NCBI GenBank assembly: GCA_029378245.1
Contig: JARKIF010000015.1
Location: 558,001 to 622,000 of the forward strand
Direction of reading: 5' to 3'
From: Roridomyces roridus
Taxonomy: Eukaryota; Basidiomycota; Agaricomycetes; Agaricales; Mycenaceae
Length of the DNA: 64,000 bases
The notes beneath the pieces are model-generated. The model made no database searches, was not told the DNA's origin, and saw nothing but the letters and a program-made list of their open reading frames with translations. Each line of letters begins with the position of its first letter. Position 1 is the stretch's first letter. Both the position numbers and the translations under genes were made by a program. Below, one piece after another: positions 1-10,133 of this stretch.

Positions 1-258
1 CAGTTAGGGTACCAAAGAGACATCTCAGCCTGTGTCAGAGGAGAATTTGAAAGACCAGTAGACGGTGGATGAGTTTTCAGAGGCACCCGGAGTTTGCCGA
101 AAATTTCCCACGCCTATGGAAACCCATAGCCTCTGAAAACCCATACATTTGGACATCCACCGAGGGGTATGGGTTATGACAGGTTCAACTGTACATCTAT
201 TATAGTATCCGTTTTGATTATGCTGTTTTTGGCTGTATAATTGACCATAATTGATCTA

Positions 259-710
259 AGGTAGGGCTCACTCATAAGCGACCTACCCCACGTGATTGAG
301 CGTGACAGACCATATTGGGATTGATTACAGTTTTGGCTGGATCAAATGTGAATTGACTCACAACAGAGAGTCGGGTACACATTTTAGCTACGAAGAATTC
401 TGCATAGAGACCTTTAATCACAAAATCTAAGTTTTTGTCCCAAACCAGCGGCTTTTCAGGGCTATGAAAACAATTAGGACGCAAATTCACTGTATTTCGC
501 TTTCAGCAATGTGCAGGTGTTTCAAAATTTCTTGTAACTTCATTGAATTGAACATATAAGTAATCTAAAGAATTTTTGGTATGAGATTTCGTTGTCCGTG
601 TCTAGGTGCCCACACAAAATGTCGATTTGTGCCCACAGGATGCCATCATTCCCAATTTGGACGATCAGTCACGGCACGTGGGGTAGGTTGCTTATGAGTG
701 AGCCCTACCT
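259..710. mobile_element. 452-bp MITE with TA target duplication
   Basis: The two ends are inverted copies of each other over about 36 bp (259-294 and 675-710), beginning AGGTAGGGCTCACTCATAAG, with a single mismatch seen. TA lies directly outside both ends (257-258 and 711-712), as expected for a TA target-site duplication of the Tc1/mariner type. Inverted similarity continues weakly inwards. There is no transposase, so the element is non-autonomous. The 72-codon minus-strand frame inside it (272-490) has no recognisable content. Confidence 0.8.
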
Positions 711-1379
711 TATAATCAGTTATGATACATATCAACATTTTCCGACATAGATTACTGATAGATTAAATAATACAACACGTTCCACAGGTGTCTCCCTGGT
801 CCATACTATTTCAATTGATTGCGGGCCGCAATGAAGTCAATTACCATGATGTTGTGCACTCCACCCACTGCTGCCTGAATGCTCGCTGCCTCCGGTTTAG
901 TGTTTACCAAGGAAAGTCAAATTACGGGTCGGAAAGTTCCGACCCTGTCGCGGGTACGGGTGCGGGTCGTCCACGGGTGACCCGTGGTCAGCACTACTGC
1001 GGGTACATTCTGCATTTATTCTGGTCCAAGTCTATCGGACCTGGCTTGATAAGATCCCTATCTTGGCCCCCTCCCTGACTTGTGGCTCAGAGCGTGGCAA
1101 TCTGCGTGATTTCCCGTCCAAGTCTACTGGGATGAGGATGCAGTACCCTCGGATAGTACCGATTCTATGCCATGTAAGTCTTAGCTGCTCGCTGGTAATC
1201 TAACTTCGTATAGATTGTCTGTCACGACTCACAGAGTCCACAGACCGGCACTCCATTTTCGAGCGGGCTCGAAAAAAACTTCTACCTGTATATTAGTAAA
1301 GGTGTTTTGGAGCATGTAAACATCATTTTACCAGTTCAGATTGTGCTATAACCACTCAGGGTAGCCTCCCAACCACCAG
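711..1379. other. Intergenic, no gene recognised
   Basis: A 96-codon open frame at 788-1078 is rich in GGGTACGGGT-like simple sequence and has no recognisable domain. I looked here for a signal-peptide exon belonging to the repeat-peptide exon at 1380 and found none. Confidence 0.4.
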
Positions 1380-1658
1380 AACTTTGAATTGATCGAAATT
1401 CGCGAGCCTGGGCGTGGAGGGTATAACCGAGCCGCCCAACCCGACCTCGTTGTGCGCGAGCCCGGGCGTGGAGGATACAACAGAGAGGTAGACTCTGAGA
1501 TCGATGCCCGTGGCCGCGGAGGGTATAACCGAGCCGCCCACCCCGACCCCGTTGCGCGCGAGCCTGGACGTGGGGGATACAACAGAGAGGTAGACTCTGA
1601 GATCGATGCCCGTGGCCGTGGAGGATACAACAAACGTGGCCGCGGGGGGTACAACTGA
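1380..1658 (+). pseudogene. Broken relative of the GRGGYN repeat precursor
   Basis: This is an open 3' exon that starts after a possible acceptor CAG at 1377-1379 and ends in TGA at 1656-1658. The reading frame contains six GRGGYN motifs. They are arranged as alternating REPGRGGYN and DARGRGGYN modules, with a unit of about 34 residues occurring nearly twice, and the end reads NKRGRGGYN. The motif is the same as in the secreted precursor at 6277-7031, but the spacers differ (REVDSEID, RAAHPDPVA), so this is a divergent relative and not a recent copy. No start codon plus signal peptide could be found in the 300 bp upstream, and the frame is closed by a stop at 1362. It is therefore either a remnant that lost its 5' exon or a gene whose first exon is too distant to recognise. 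The other frames across it are by-products of the repeat. Confidence 0.55.
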
Positions 1659-2570
1659 TAAACTCAGCCTCTTTGTAACCATTGTTCACATAATTAGTAT
1701 GCATCTCTACTGCTGTGAATGTAAATTGTTAGTATACAGTGAAGTGAATTCAAAGTATTCACATGGGAAGGTGAAATAAATGAGGGATACTGTTCGTCGG
1801 AGAGTCAGTGGGATTATTATGAGAAGCCCATGCATACTACAAGGAGTGGTGAAGTCCCGCTAAGATAAGAGGAAGGGCCTTAGTTGACGCTGGGGAGGAA
1901 GACGAGAGTTGGGCGCTCCGGAAATGACGCAATACAATCCATAGGTTCCGCCCGTGCTTGTACCTGTGAGTCCAATCTAGTCACAGTGCCAGTTGTAAGG
2001 AAAAGAAGGCTTTGCCATTGAGTAGTGAATACAGCTGGGATTACGCAGGAAGACCGAGGCCATGACATGACCGTGGAATATGCACGAGACGCATGGCGCA
2101 GGCCCGGGAATAAAACTCGAACAGTGGGACGAGGAGGATAAGTACAGCGACGACGTGCAGAAGCCCGCCGAGAAAAACGAGATGCTAGCACGAGCCGAGC
2201 AGGCCACAGCAATTTGATTGAAGACATAGCCTATCGAATAGTAGTCGAAAAAAATCATCGCTCACGACCGCAGCTTCGCAGCATCCACAGAGGAATCTGC
2301 CCGAGACAAAGACCGGGGTATTGACGGTAGATAGCGGAGGATGGGCATGGAGGAGGGAGGACTCGGATACGGGAAGGGAGGGAAGCAGGGGCGCGGGGTC
2401 TCGAATGCACGATAGGATAGGCAGGACGACGCAAGGGGAACAGGACGGTCGAGACAAGAAAGAATCACTCGCCAGCCTGGGAATTCATCGTCTCCTCTCC
2501 ACCGTCCTCAAATGCCTCGCCACTACCGACCCTCCCTTCTCTTTCGCCGCTCTTTCTCGTCGGTGTCATA
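1659..2570. other. Intergenic, no gene recognised
   Basis: Several overlapping open frames lie on both strands, but none shows a domain, a plausible start or conserved composition. The right part probably includes the 3' untranslated region of the minus-strand gene that ends at 2571. Confidence 0.4.
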
Positions 2571-3017
2571 TCACACCCGTCGTCCTTTCGCCCCACCACC
2601 AACACGTGTCCACCCATGGTCCGTGTCCGTGCTCTCCCCAGCATCCTCCACCGGCGCACTGGGCTCAGCCTCAGAGTCAGCGGCCGCACCCCCTTTGCCC
2701 GCATTCTTCTTCTTCGTCTTCCGTGACTGCGCTTTGATGCGAGTGCTAGGGATGGCCTCTTCCTCGGTTTGCAGCGAGCTCGATACCGCCGTGGTGCGTG
2801 CGCTGGGCTCGACTATGGATGCCGAGGTTGTTTTGGAGGCCTCGACGGCCTTACGCCGAGGCGCGGGAGTAGGGGCCGAGTCACTGCCGGCCATACTGAA
2901 GCGGAAGGCGGTGTAGCCCATAAAGAGGGCGATGAGGATACCAAAGAGGACGGCGCCCACTACGAGGACGACGGCCTCCATGTCGGGTGAGAGGGAGCTG
3001 AATTGTGAGGAGGCCAT
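2571..3017 (-). CDS. Small single-pass membrane protein, unknown function
   Basis: The frame encodes 148 residues when started at the ATG at 3017, which has a good context (CCAAAATGG) and begins MASSQFSSLSPDMEAV. The open frame extends further upstream, but the added part is Arg/Leu/Pro-rich and looks untranslated. Residues about 14-38 form one strongly hydrophobic segment (VVLVVGAVLFGILIALFMGY), followed by a long polar, Ser/Ala/Glu-rich tail. That tail has a basic patch (SRKTKKKNAGK, about residues 95-105) and a C-terminus reading DHGWTRVGGGAKGRRV. There is no signal-peptide cleavage site, so a membrane-anchored protein with a charged tail is the simplest reading. No intron is needed. I do not recognise the family, and the GWTRV end could serve as a search handle. 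Confidence 0.6.
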   Translation of the reverse strand: MASSQFSSLSPDMEAVVLVVGAVLFGILIALFMGYTAFRFSMAGSDSAPTPAPRRKAVEASKTTSASIVEPSARTTAVSSSLQTEEEAIPSTRIKAQSRKTKKKNAGKGGAAADSEAEPSAPVEDAGESTDTDHGWTRVGGGAKGRRV

Positions 3018-4240
3018 TTTGGTGGTACTGTCGTCGTAAAGAGAGAGGGATAAGGTTCCAGGGAGAGTAGGACGGACGGGCTGGATGAGTGGGAGACGGA
3101 GAGAGACGCCGTGGGACGAGACACGTGGCAGCGCCAAGCTGATGCGCACCATGCCGATGCGTACACAGTGACAAATAAGCCGGACGCGCGCGAGGCCAGA
3201 ATATCAGGGAAGTCATAATGCATTGCAAAAAGGTATTTTGGTGGTCTTTCAGAAACCTCGGTTGCAGGCATATGCCGAGCTTTGCTCGTTCTCAATTTTA
3301 CTAAACACCTGTTCCGAGTCTTAAAAAATTATTTTTAAGTAAAGTCTTATCGGCCCGTTTCCCGCCAAAGTGGGGGTCCAATTTTTTACGATGACATCTT
3401 TGAGCCCTGTGTGTTTGGCTCCAACAAATTCCTTATAGAGTAATTTTTGGGGTGTTCTGGCTCCATTTGGTCCCCTCTTAGTCAATTACTCTTACGCAGT
3501 GGACATGGATCTCACTTCTGCTGGCCTCCGTGTTATCAACATCTCTGCCGACGGCGAGTCGGACGCGGAACGGGTCCGGAGGTCTGTTTGACAGCCGATG
3601 ACAGTTCCGTCTCGGTTCCGTTGATAGGCACACGGTCTGCAGTCTGCCGCACACCTCTTGCTTCCCACCACAACACCCAGCTTCCCATCACCACACATCG
3701 ACTGGACCTACGGGCGACAACGTCGTGTTTTAACGGCCCACTCCAACTCCCTCGTTTCACGTACGTAGGCCTTGCGCGCGTCTCTTGCGTCTCTCTCCCT
3801 TGTGTCTCCCTCAATTTCTTGGTTTTCGGCTCACTTACCAAGTACGGCTCTTTGGACGACGGACTGTCAATATAGATGACTTCAAGTGCCCAAACTCTCT
3901 CATTGCTTGCGCAGAAAATACTGCTTTTCTGGGGCCATTTTTTTGCATCTGGCTTGTAAACCATCCCCTGGGGATTGCCTTATCCCCGCCGTGACCCGTC
4001 TCACCTCACTTTGTCAGTCTGAATGCCTAAGCAGTACAAAGCAGAAGCAACAACTCCTGTTATCATCCCCAGCTTGTGGCCACGGGAATTACAGACTTCA
4101 CCAGGCTCAATTGAGGCTCAACCTACAGACTCGGATTGCCATGCACCCGCAATGGCCCTCGAAAGCAGGTCCAATCAGAAGGGAGTCAACCTGCAAGACC
4201 TGGTTGTGCAATAAAGCACGTCTGTATCACCTTATGCACT
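3018..4240. other. Intergenic, no gene recognised
   Basis: Open frames such as 3447-3875 (plus) and 3536-3964 (minus) overlap one another and carry no recognisable domain, signal peptide or splice pattern. The sequence runs into the T-arm-like repeat cluster at about 4.24 kb. Confidence 0.35.
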
Positions 4241-5720
4241 CCCTTTCTGCAAGCAGGAGATCCTCGTTCGAGTCGAGGTCAGGTCCCTAGGAGCGTCGGC
4301 GAGACTGTTTTTATGGTCTTCAACTTGAAGGGCGAATTCCCGTGAGATCATGAAGCACGCCTAGTCAATGGAGGTGTCCGAATCCTGCAACCTGCACACA
4401 CATTCCAACTGGTCCTTGAACTGGAACAGTGTCTGGAAGGCCCTCGTTCGAATCGAGGCTCCCAATCTTACGCACAGCGGCGGCGTACACCCTGACAGAC
4501 AAGACGGGCTAGCTCCATCTGCACACGCCAATGGATTCACGGGGACAAGATCGCCGATTCTTGTGCTTGTCTTCAATCCATTGGAAGAACGCCCGTTGTA
4601 CCAGCATAGTGCTCTGAGGTTCCCGCGCCCTGGTCAAATAAGTTCTTGGTGGTTCCTTGGTGGCACTATGCCCAACCTAGTTTGATCAAAAGAGGTCGAA
4701 ACTCTCGAGTGTGAGCCTCGTTCGAGTCGAGGCCAGGTTCCTGAAGGTGGAAAATCCTTTTTTATTCGTCAGGTGCCAATATGATATCTTATCCGTGGGC
4801 AGCGGTCGTCCCAGTACTTGAACTGGAAGGCTCTCATTCCAATCGGGACTACCCACTCCCTCCTTTCGAACCAATTTTTTATATGTCGAACCCGACAATC
4901 CAATCACGCCGACGGAGACAGGTTAGCATCACGTTCCATACGAGTCGAGTGCCCTTCATCCCAAGCAGTAACCCATTAAAGGCGGAATCTCAAGGGGAGC
5001 GAGGTTGCATTTCATCGTTACTCAAAAATTCCGCAGCCCCTCGTTCGACTCGAGGTCCGAGTCAGGTCCCTGACATGCACGCATAGCAAGGCAAATCATT
5101 TTTATGCAATCGGATATGTGGCAAATCACAACCAATACTTGCTGTTATTCAGAAGCCCGGGTTGGTCGAGACGTTCCAATCCACAAGCGGGGTGAATACC
5201 TTGACATCACCACCCGAATGTTATCAACCCCATTCTGTCTATCAGCAATACATGTTCATTCGCGGGAGGTTAGGTCCAAGGAAGCGTGGCGAATTAACTT
5301 ACAGCGTTCCAGGGCACAGCAGTCTTCAAGAGTCAATGGAGGTCCGTCCGAATCTTGCAACTTGCACGCACATGCACATTGGTCCTTCAACTGGAAGGAA
5401 GGCTCTCGTTCGAATCGAGGCTACCCACTCCCCCATTTCCATTCAATCTTTTATCTCTCGATCAAACCCGACGACGGAGTTGAGGTGGTGGATAGGCCTG
5501 CACTAAACACGTAGAGGATCAATCCACGAAGTAAAAGGTACCTCAAGCTTCATGCCATGTGAGTCGTGTGCGGGATTCAAAGGGAGTCAAGGGCAGAGGA
5601 CCCGTTTGTGCTGCACTGCACGTCTTCGACTGCCGTTCTTCCGCCTCGTTCGAATCGAGGTCGGGTCCCTAATCTGTGTCAACCGCTAGACCCTTTTTAT
5701 GCAAATAGCCGCGAAGTTTG
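4240..5720 (+). repeat. Cluster of repeats with tRNA T-arm-like motif
   Basis: The motif CCTCGTTCGAATCGAGG, or a close variant, occurs at 4262-4278, 4442-4458, 4716-4732, 5039-5055, 5404-5420 and 5644-5660, with a weaker copy at 4832-4848. It has the exact geometry of a tRNA T-arm: a 5-bp stem around a 7-nt TTCRANY loop, which is also the Pol III B box. Two contexts recur. Some copies follow CTTGAACTGGAAGG and precede CTACCCACTCCC. Others are followed by TCAGGTCCCT and then a T-rich stretch. Further copies lie at 21766-21782, 25611-25627, 35340-35356, 49289-49305 and 62387-62403, all on the plus strand. No matching A box or full cloverleaf was found. A decayed tRNA-derived SINE family is the best guess. 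Confidence 0.5.
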
Positions 5721-6276
5721 GATTCACAAGGAAAGATAACGAATACCTCTGTGGCACTAGCCCTTCCTATAGATCACGGGTCAGTCGGCATGTGCGAAAG
5801 ATCTTGATTCCACCTTATCCGAAAATTCTCAACTCCATCGGCATTGGAGAGGACTTGAGATTTTGGAGGCCGACCTATCAGATCCAGACTCCCATCTCCC
5901 ATCTCTGCTTCGCACATCGGATAGTGATTGGTTCGTGGAAATTGAACCCGCTCTTCATTGGGCTCAAGGCGATGAGCAACCAAAAAAGATTGGCGGTCCG
6001 CATGCAGTCAATCTATCCATTGTCAACTCAACTTTGGTGTGGCACTGGCAATCGCCGAGTAGACTAAAGCATACTCCGCTTCCGCTGGGATTTTCCCGTT
6101 GACTCTCATCTGTGCGCACTCTACTGCCTGGGGAACATCCGGGCCTTGCAGGAAACAAGTGCATCCAGCGTTGGTCGGCTCCTGACCGGTTCTCCCATAA
6201 AAATGCACGAACGGAGGTGAGAGCCCCTCATACCAACTATTCTGCTCACCGATCAACACAGCGCTCATCTCTCTCC
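5721..6276. other. 5' flank of the repeat-peptide gene
   Basis: No gene is supported here. The part nearest the start at 6277 contains a TATA-like CATAAAAAT at about 6196-6204 and a pyrimidine-rich stretch (CATCTCTCTCC) just before the ATG, as in many fungal promoters and leaders. Confidence 0.35.
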
Positions 6277-7031
6277 ATGAAATTCTCGCTCATCGCATTC
6301 TTCGCCCTGGTGGCAATCGTCTCTGCGAACCCCATCGCAGGTGAGCTCTTCCAGATCTTCCCATTCCACACAGTCTGCTAGACAAGTTTCGAGATGGTCG
6401 TGGCGGATACAACAGAGCTATTGAGGCTCGTGAGGGCCGTGGCGGATACAACAGGGCTGTCGAAGCTCGTGAGGGCCGTGGTGGATACAACAGAGCTGTC
6501 GAAGCTCGTGAGGGCCGTGGTGGATACAACAGAGCTGTCGAAGCTCGTGAGGGCCGTGGTGGATACAACAGAGCTGTCGAAGCTCGTGAGGGCCGTGGTG
6601 GATACAACAGAGCTGTCGAAGCTCGTGAGGGCCGTGGTGGATACAACAGAGCTGTTGAAGCTCGTGAGGGCCGTGGTGGATACAACAGAGCTGTTGAAGC
6701 TCGTGAGGGCCGTGGTGGATACAACAGAGCTGTCGAAGCTCGTGAGGGCCGTGGTGGATACAACAGAGCTGTCGAGGCTCGTGAGGGCCGTGGTGGATAC
6801 AACAGAGCTGTCGAGGCTCGTGAGGGCCGTGGTGGATACAACAGAGCTATTGGGGCTCGTGAGGGCCGTGGTGGATACAATAGGGCTGTCGAAGCTCGTG
6901 AGGGCCGTGGTGGATACAATAGGGCTGTCGAAGCTCGTGAGGGTCGCGGCGGATACAACAGAGCCGCTGAAATCGAGGCTCGCGGACGCGGTGGCTATGA
7001 TGGACGCGGCATGGATGAGAACGTTCAGTGA
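6277..7031 (+). CDS. Secreted tandem-repeat peptide precursor (GRGGYN repeats)
   Basis: Two exons, 6277-6340 and 6382-7031, are joined over a 41-nt GT-AG intron and give 237 residues. Residues 1-18 are a clear signal peptide (MKFSLIAFFALVAIVSA), followed by NPIADKFRD. Residues 27-222 are 15 head-to-tail repeats, 14 of 13 residues and a last one of 14, with consensus EAREGRGGYNRAV. The tail is GRGGYDGRGMDENVQ, making 16 GRGGY motifs in all. Most differences between repeats are synonymous or conservative, so the protein repeat appears to be maintained. Each repeat has three Arg, two Glu, one Tyr and one Asn. Dibasic Kex2 sites (KR or RR) are absent, but single Arg and Glu-Ala pairs recur. I infer a secreted protein, either cut into peptides or acting as a Gly/Tyr-rich extracellular polymer. 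Fungal RiPP precursors such as those of dikaritins have a similar signal-plus-repeats plan, but no UstYa-like gene is visible nearby. The intron join is inferred from frame. Confidence 0.8.
6396..6983 (+). repeat. 39-bp tandem coding minisatellite, 15 units
   Basis: Fourteen 39-bp units and one 42-bp unit, each containing CGTGGTGGATACAACAGAGC or a close variant, encode the EAREGRGGYNRAV repeats of the precursor. Because the unit is a multiple of three with few stops, all three plus frames and one minus frame stay open here. Only the frame joined to the signal-peptide exon makes biological sense. Confidence 0.95.
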
Positions 7032-7362
7032 GACGTGTGCCGAAAACTGTTGAATTTCTGTAGTCGGTGGCGATCGCGATCTGGCTGAGCCGGGTCAACT
7101 CCCTTTGAATGAATTTCGACGTCGAATTCAATATGAGGTTCATTTCATGGCTAAGGACGCGGAGGTCCCGTAGTCTCTGTGACAGACATCGATATCAGTG
7201 ACAATCAAAGATGTACTGATGTGATGGAGGTCCCGTCGATACATCTCATTCAAGGCCCAGTTCGCTGTACTCTCTTGCTAGCGCGCCCATACACGGAATT
7301 CCCATTATTATTTACCAGGGTACATAAATGAACGAATAAACAACAAGACCCAATCCACTATA

Positions 7363-8172
7363 CTAATAATTTACCTCCCCAAGCGGAAACCACTTTGAAC
7401 ATTTAGACAAATTCCAGGTGACGGCGATGTGCCCGTCAAAGATATAATTCGAGTCGATTGTGGACATCGCGGGCTCAGTGAGGTCAATCCCGTGGTCGCC
7501 TTGGCAGCCAGGGCACAAATCCTGCACGACGGCGTTGACTGTGCGGCCTTGGTCTAGATTCGCAACGGATAAATAAGCGATAGAATGCATATAAACGAGA
7601 TGCGACGCACATTGGACGCTGATGGTCCGGCCGCAGTGCGCGCCGCTGGCGTAGTCGCCGGGGTTGAGAGCGGCGACGAACATATCGTTCGTCAGGACGT
7701 TACCACAGGCACCGAAGCCACCGTTGGGATCATAGTACGTCGCTATTCGTATACTGGTCAGTCCAGCCGCGTAGTGGGAAGGGTACCGCATGGTTACATA
7801 CCGATCCCGTTGATGCTACCGCTACCGCTGCTGCCGCCGGTCGCCAGACAGAGGACTTGGCCAATTTGGAGATCTGATAGCCGGGTAAACGACAAGCAGA
7901 GGGGAGGAGGAAGACCGACTGACTGGTGCAACCGCTGTTGATGGACGGGTTCAGCGATTCGATGGTGGCGACAGCGACCCCGGTTTTTTGCGAGATGAGG
8001 TTGCAGAAGTCCCCGGAGACGACGGTGTAACTGCTGGTGCAGGATTGGCGGGCCTGGGAACTGTTTAGTCTCTGCTTCGAGTATGGTGACGGATCCATAC
8101 CTCGAGGAGAGGAGTCGCCGAGACGGCAGCCACAGAGGCAAAGAGGGCAAGGACAGTTTTGGAAAAGAGCAT
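7363..8172 (-). CDS. Secreted LysM + double-psi beta-barrel protein
   Basis: Five exons on the minus strand (8172-8101, 8053-7924, 7873-7802, 7742-7611, 7553-7363) join in frame to 198 residues; all introns are GT-AG and 47-59 nt. Residues 1-19 are a signal peptide (MLFSKTVLALFASVAAVSA). Residues about 28-78 form a LysM domain (SYTVVSGDFCNLISQKTG, then NPSINSGCTNLQIGQVLCLA), the fold that binds chitin or related glycans. A Gly/Ser linker follows. From about residue 92 there is an RlpA-like double-psi beta-barrel (ATYYDPNGGFGACGN, GAHCGRTISV, VVQDLCPGCQGDHGIDLT), as in expansin-, barwin- and cerato-type wall proteins. The predicted role is an extracellular protein that binds the fungal or a host cell wall; an enzymatic activity is not implied. 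The exon borders are my choice, supported because each splice restores a conserved motif. Confidence 0.85.
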
Positions 8173-10133
8173 GGTGGAAGTGTAAGGAGAGGAGTTGAAT
8201 TAAAGAGAGACGAGGAAAGCTGCAGAAAAACTGAAGAGGTGTGATCAGCGGCGAGTCTTGGGAAAGGAAAGACGCTTACCTTGAAGCTGGGGGAGCGTAA
8301 ACATCCACTGCAGGTTAAATACCACGAACGTCAGGTAATGTTGTCCGGACAACGAGCGCATGGGTTTGAAACCCATCGCGGACTTGCAGGAGGGTGAGGT
8401 CCCTGTCAGTGTGAGCAAACTGCCATATGGTGAGCGCATAGCCAGAAATGACACGAATATGTTGTTCAATCAATCACAAGACCAGTTGCCCTGTCGATCC
8501 GTTGTCGATTCGCCGCGGCCCAGGCCGCCCTGATCTGCGTTTCTCGTAGAGTATATTCTTCAGGCTCGAATGAATGAACAGGATGAGCGCGACAAGCAGT
8601 CAGGACTTGTCAGAATTCAGAAACGACATATAAATATTTGAATTACCATCTTACAACACCGGAATTGGTGTCTGCGTCCGAGGAACAACCGAGCAATATG
8701 TTCCGCACCTCTCCGCAGCTCACTTGTTCTAGTTGAAACATCCGGCGCACGAGAGTCGGACCCAAGAGTAGACACAGTCAGACAGAGTTAGAATTACATA
8801 GTTAGACGCAGTTGCACAAACTGCTTACTTGCCAAGAGCCCGAGGTCTTCCACGCGGCCGGGTGAGCGAGGTAGAACCAAGTGAGCATTTGAACAAATCA
8901 ACGTGGGTACTTTGATCGAACCCTCGAGGCTCGGCTCGGCTAGTGATTTTCTGCCATCTGGACAACGTGCCCAGAGCCAGGGCACGTGTCTGTCGGTCGT
9001 TACTATGTAGAGCGCAGCGACTCACGAGTGGACCGCTGATCCGCTTTAGCGCTCGAGATTGAGAAGCCTCGGAAATAAAAACGATGATTGAGCCTTTTCT
9101 GAAGCCAAGATCGCAGTGGATACCCGGATTCAAGCTTCAAGCTTGTGAGGGAAAAGTTAAGAGTGGATGATTTAACCGTTGATGACGAGGTGCACCTTGG
9201 CGATGAACGGGCGCGGATTCCCCACGTCTAATCGCAAAATGAGCGATTGACTTCCGAACGAGGCTGCCGCAAACGGCTTATCTGGGAGGGGCATCTGTGG
9301 GAGGGGCTCGATTCGAGCCAGGGAAACATAGAGCTACGCCTTCAACATCGCCGCGTATTATACTATCCGACCTAGGTGAGATCAACTTGCCGAACCACCT
9401 TGCTTCAAAACGTACCTTTGACTGATGGGTTCAGCGTAGCAAAGAGAGTCGCGGATTTCGGCTAAAGGACGTAGACGGGGCCCGGGAGAGCTAGGGCTCT
9501 CGAAGCGAGATGCTGCAAAGGTAGTGTCTGGGTGATGACGATTCCGCGGCCATCAGAAAAGGCGAGTCGTCGATCGAAAATTCAAAGTCACCTCCGACTC
9601 TCGGATCCGCACACGTATGGAGAGAAGTAAAACCTGGGGACGAGCGTTGTATTCAAGCGCAAAACCAGGTCAAGTGAGACGTCCACCCAGCCGATGCCCA
9701 TCCGAGCGAGTTCCATTCGTACACGTAGAGCTATTCGCGACGTCGACAGGGATCTGGGCAAAGGGAAACGAGAAACGGGATGGTGGGCAGAAGCAAGCCT
9801 GAGTGACGCAGACACGTCATGTGATTCTGACACGCACTAGGATCATGTGCAATCAGAGCCAAACACCGCGTTGGCTTTTCAGACTTCTGGACTGGCCAAC
9901 GGGAAACAGAGCAGCGCCCACACAGGCCTACTTGAAGCTTACATGAAACAATTAACCTGGCGCCGATCACCCGAGTTGGCCGTGGCCTCGGGCGGCAGAC
10001 ATCGCCCATGATTAATGCATCGCCTCCTCCGCCTTTTAAGTATCCCCCACTTCCTGTTCTCCGCTCCAGCAGCAGCCTTTTGTTTTCACTTCTTTTATTT
10101 CTTCCAACCCATTTACTTTCTTCTTTGACGACC
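8173..10133. other. Intergenic between divergent genes
   Basis: This stretch holds the upstream regions of the minus-strand LysM gene and the plus-strand GPI-anchored gene. Open frames at 8825-9133 and 9731-10147 (both minus) have no recognisable content. TTTTAAGTATCC at about 10033-10044 is a possible TATA-like element some 95 bp before the start at 10134. Confidence 0.35.

Noticed and set aside
1336..1704. Three minus-strand frames rich in YPPRPR across the first repeat locus
   Set aside because: By-products of the GC-rich GRGGYN-coding repeat on the plus strand; no starts or domains.
6290..6958. 222-codon minus-strand frame of YPPRPSRASTALL repeats, and the matching plus frame of VRAVVDTTELSKL repeats
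   Set aside because: Both are shadows of the 39-bp coding minisatellite; only the third frame joins the signal-peptide exon.
6396..6983. CRISPR-like array of regular repeats
   Set aside because: Units are directly adjacent and protein-coding, without unique spacers, and the genome is fungal.
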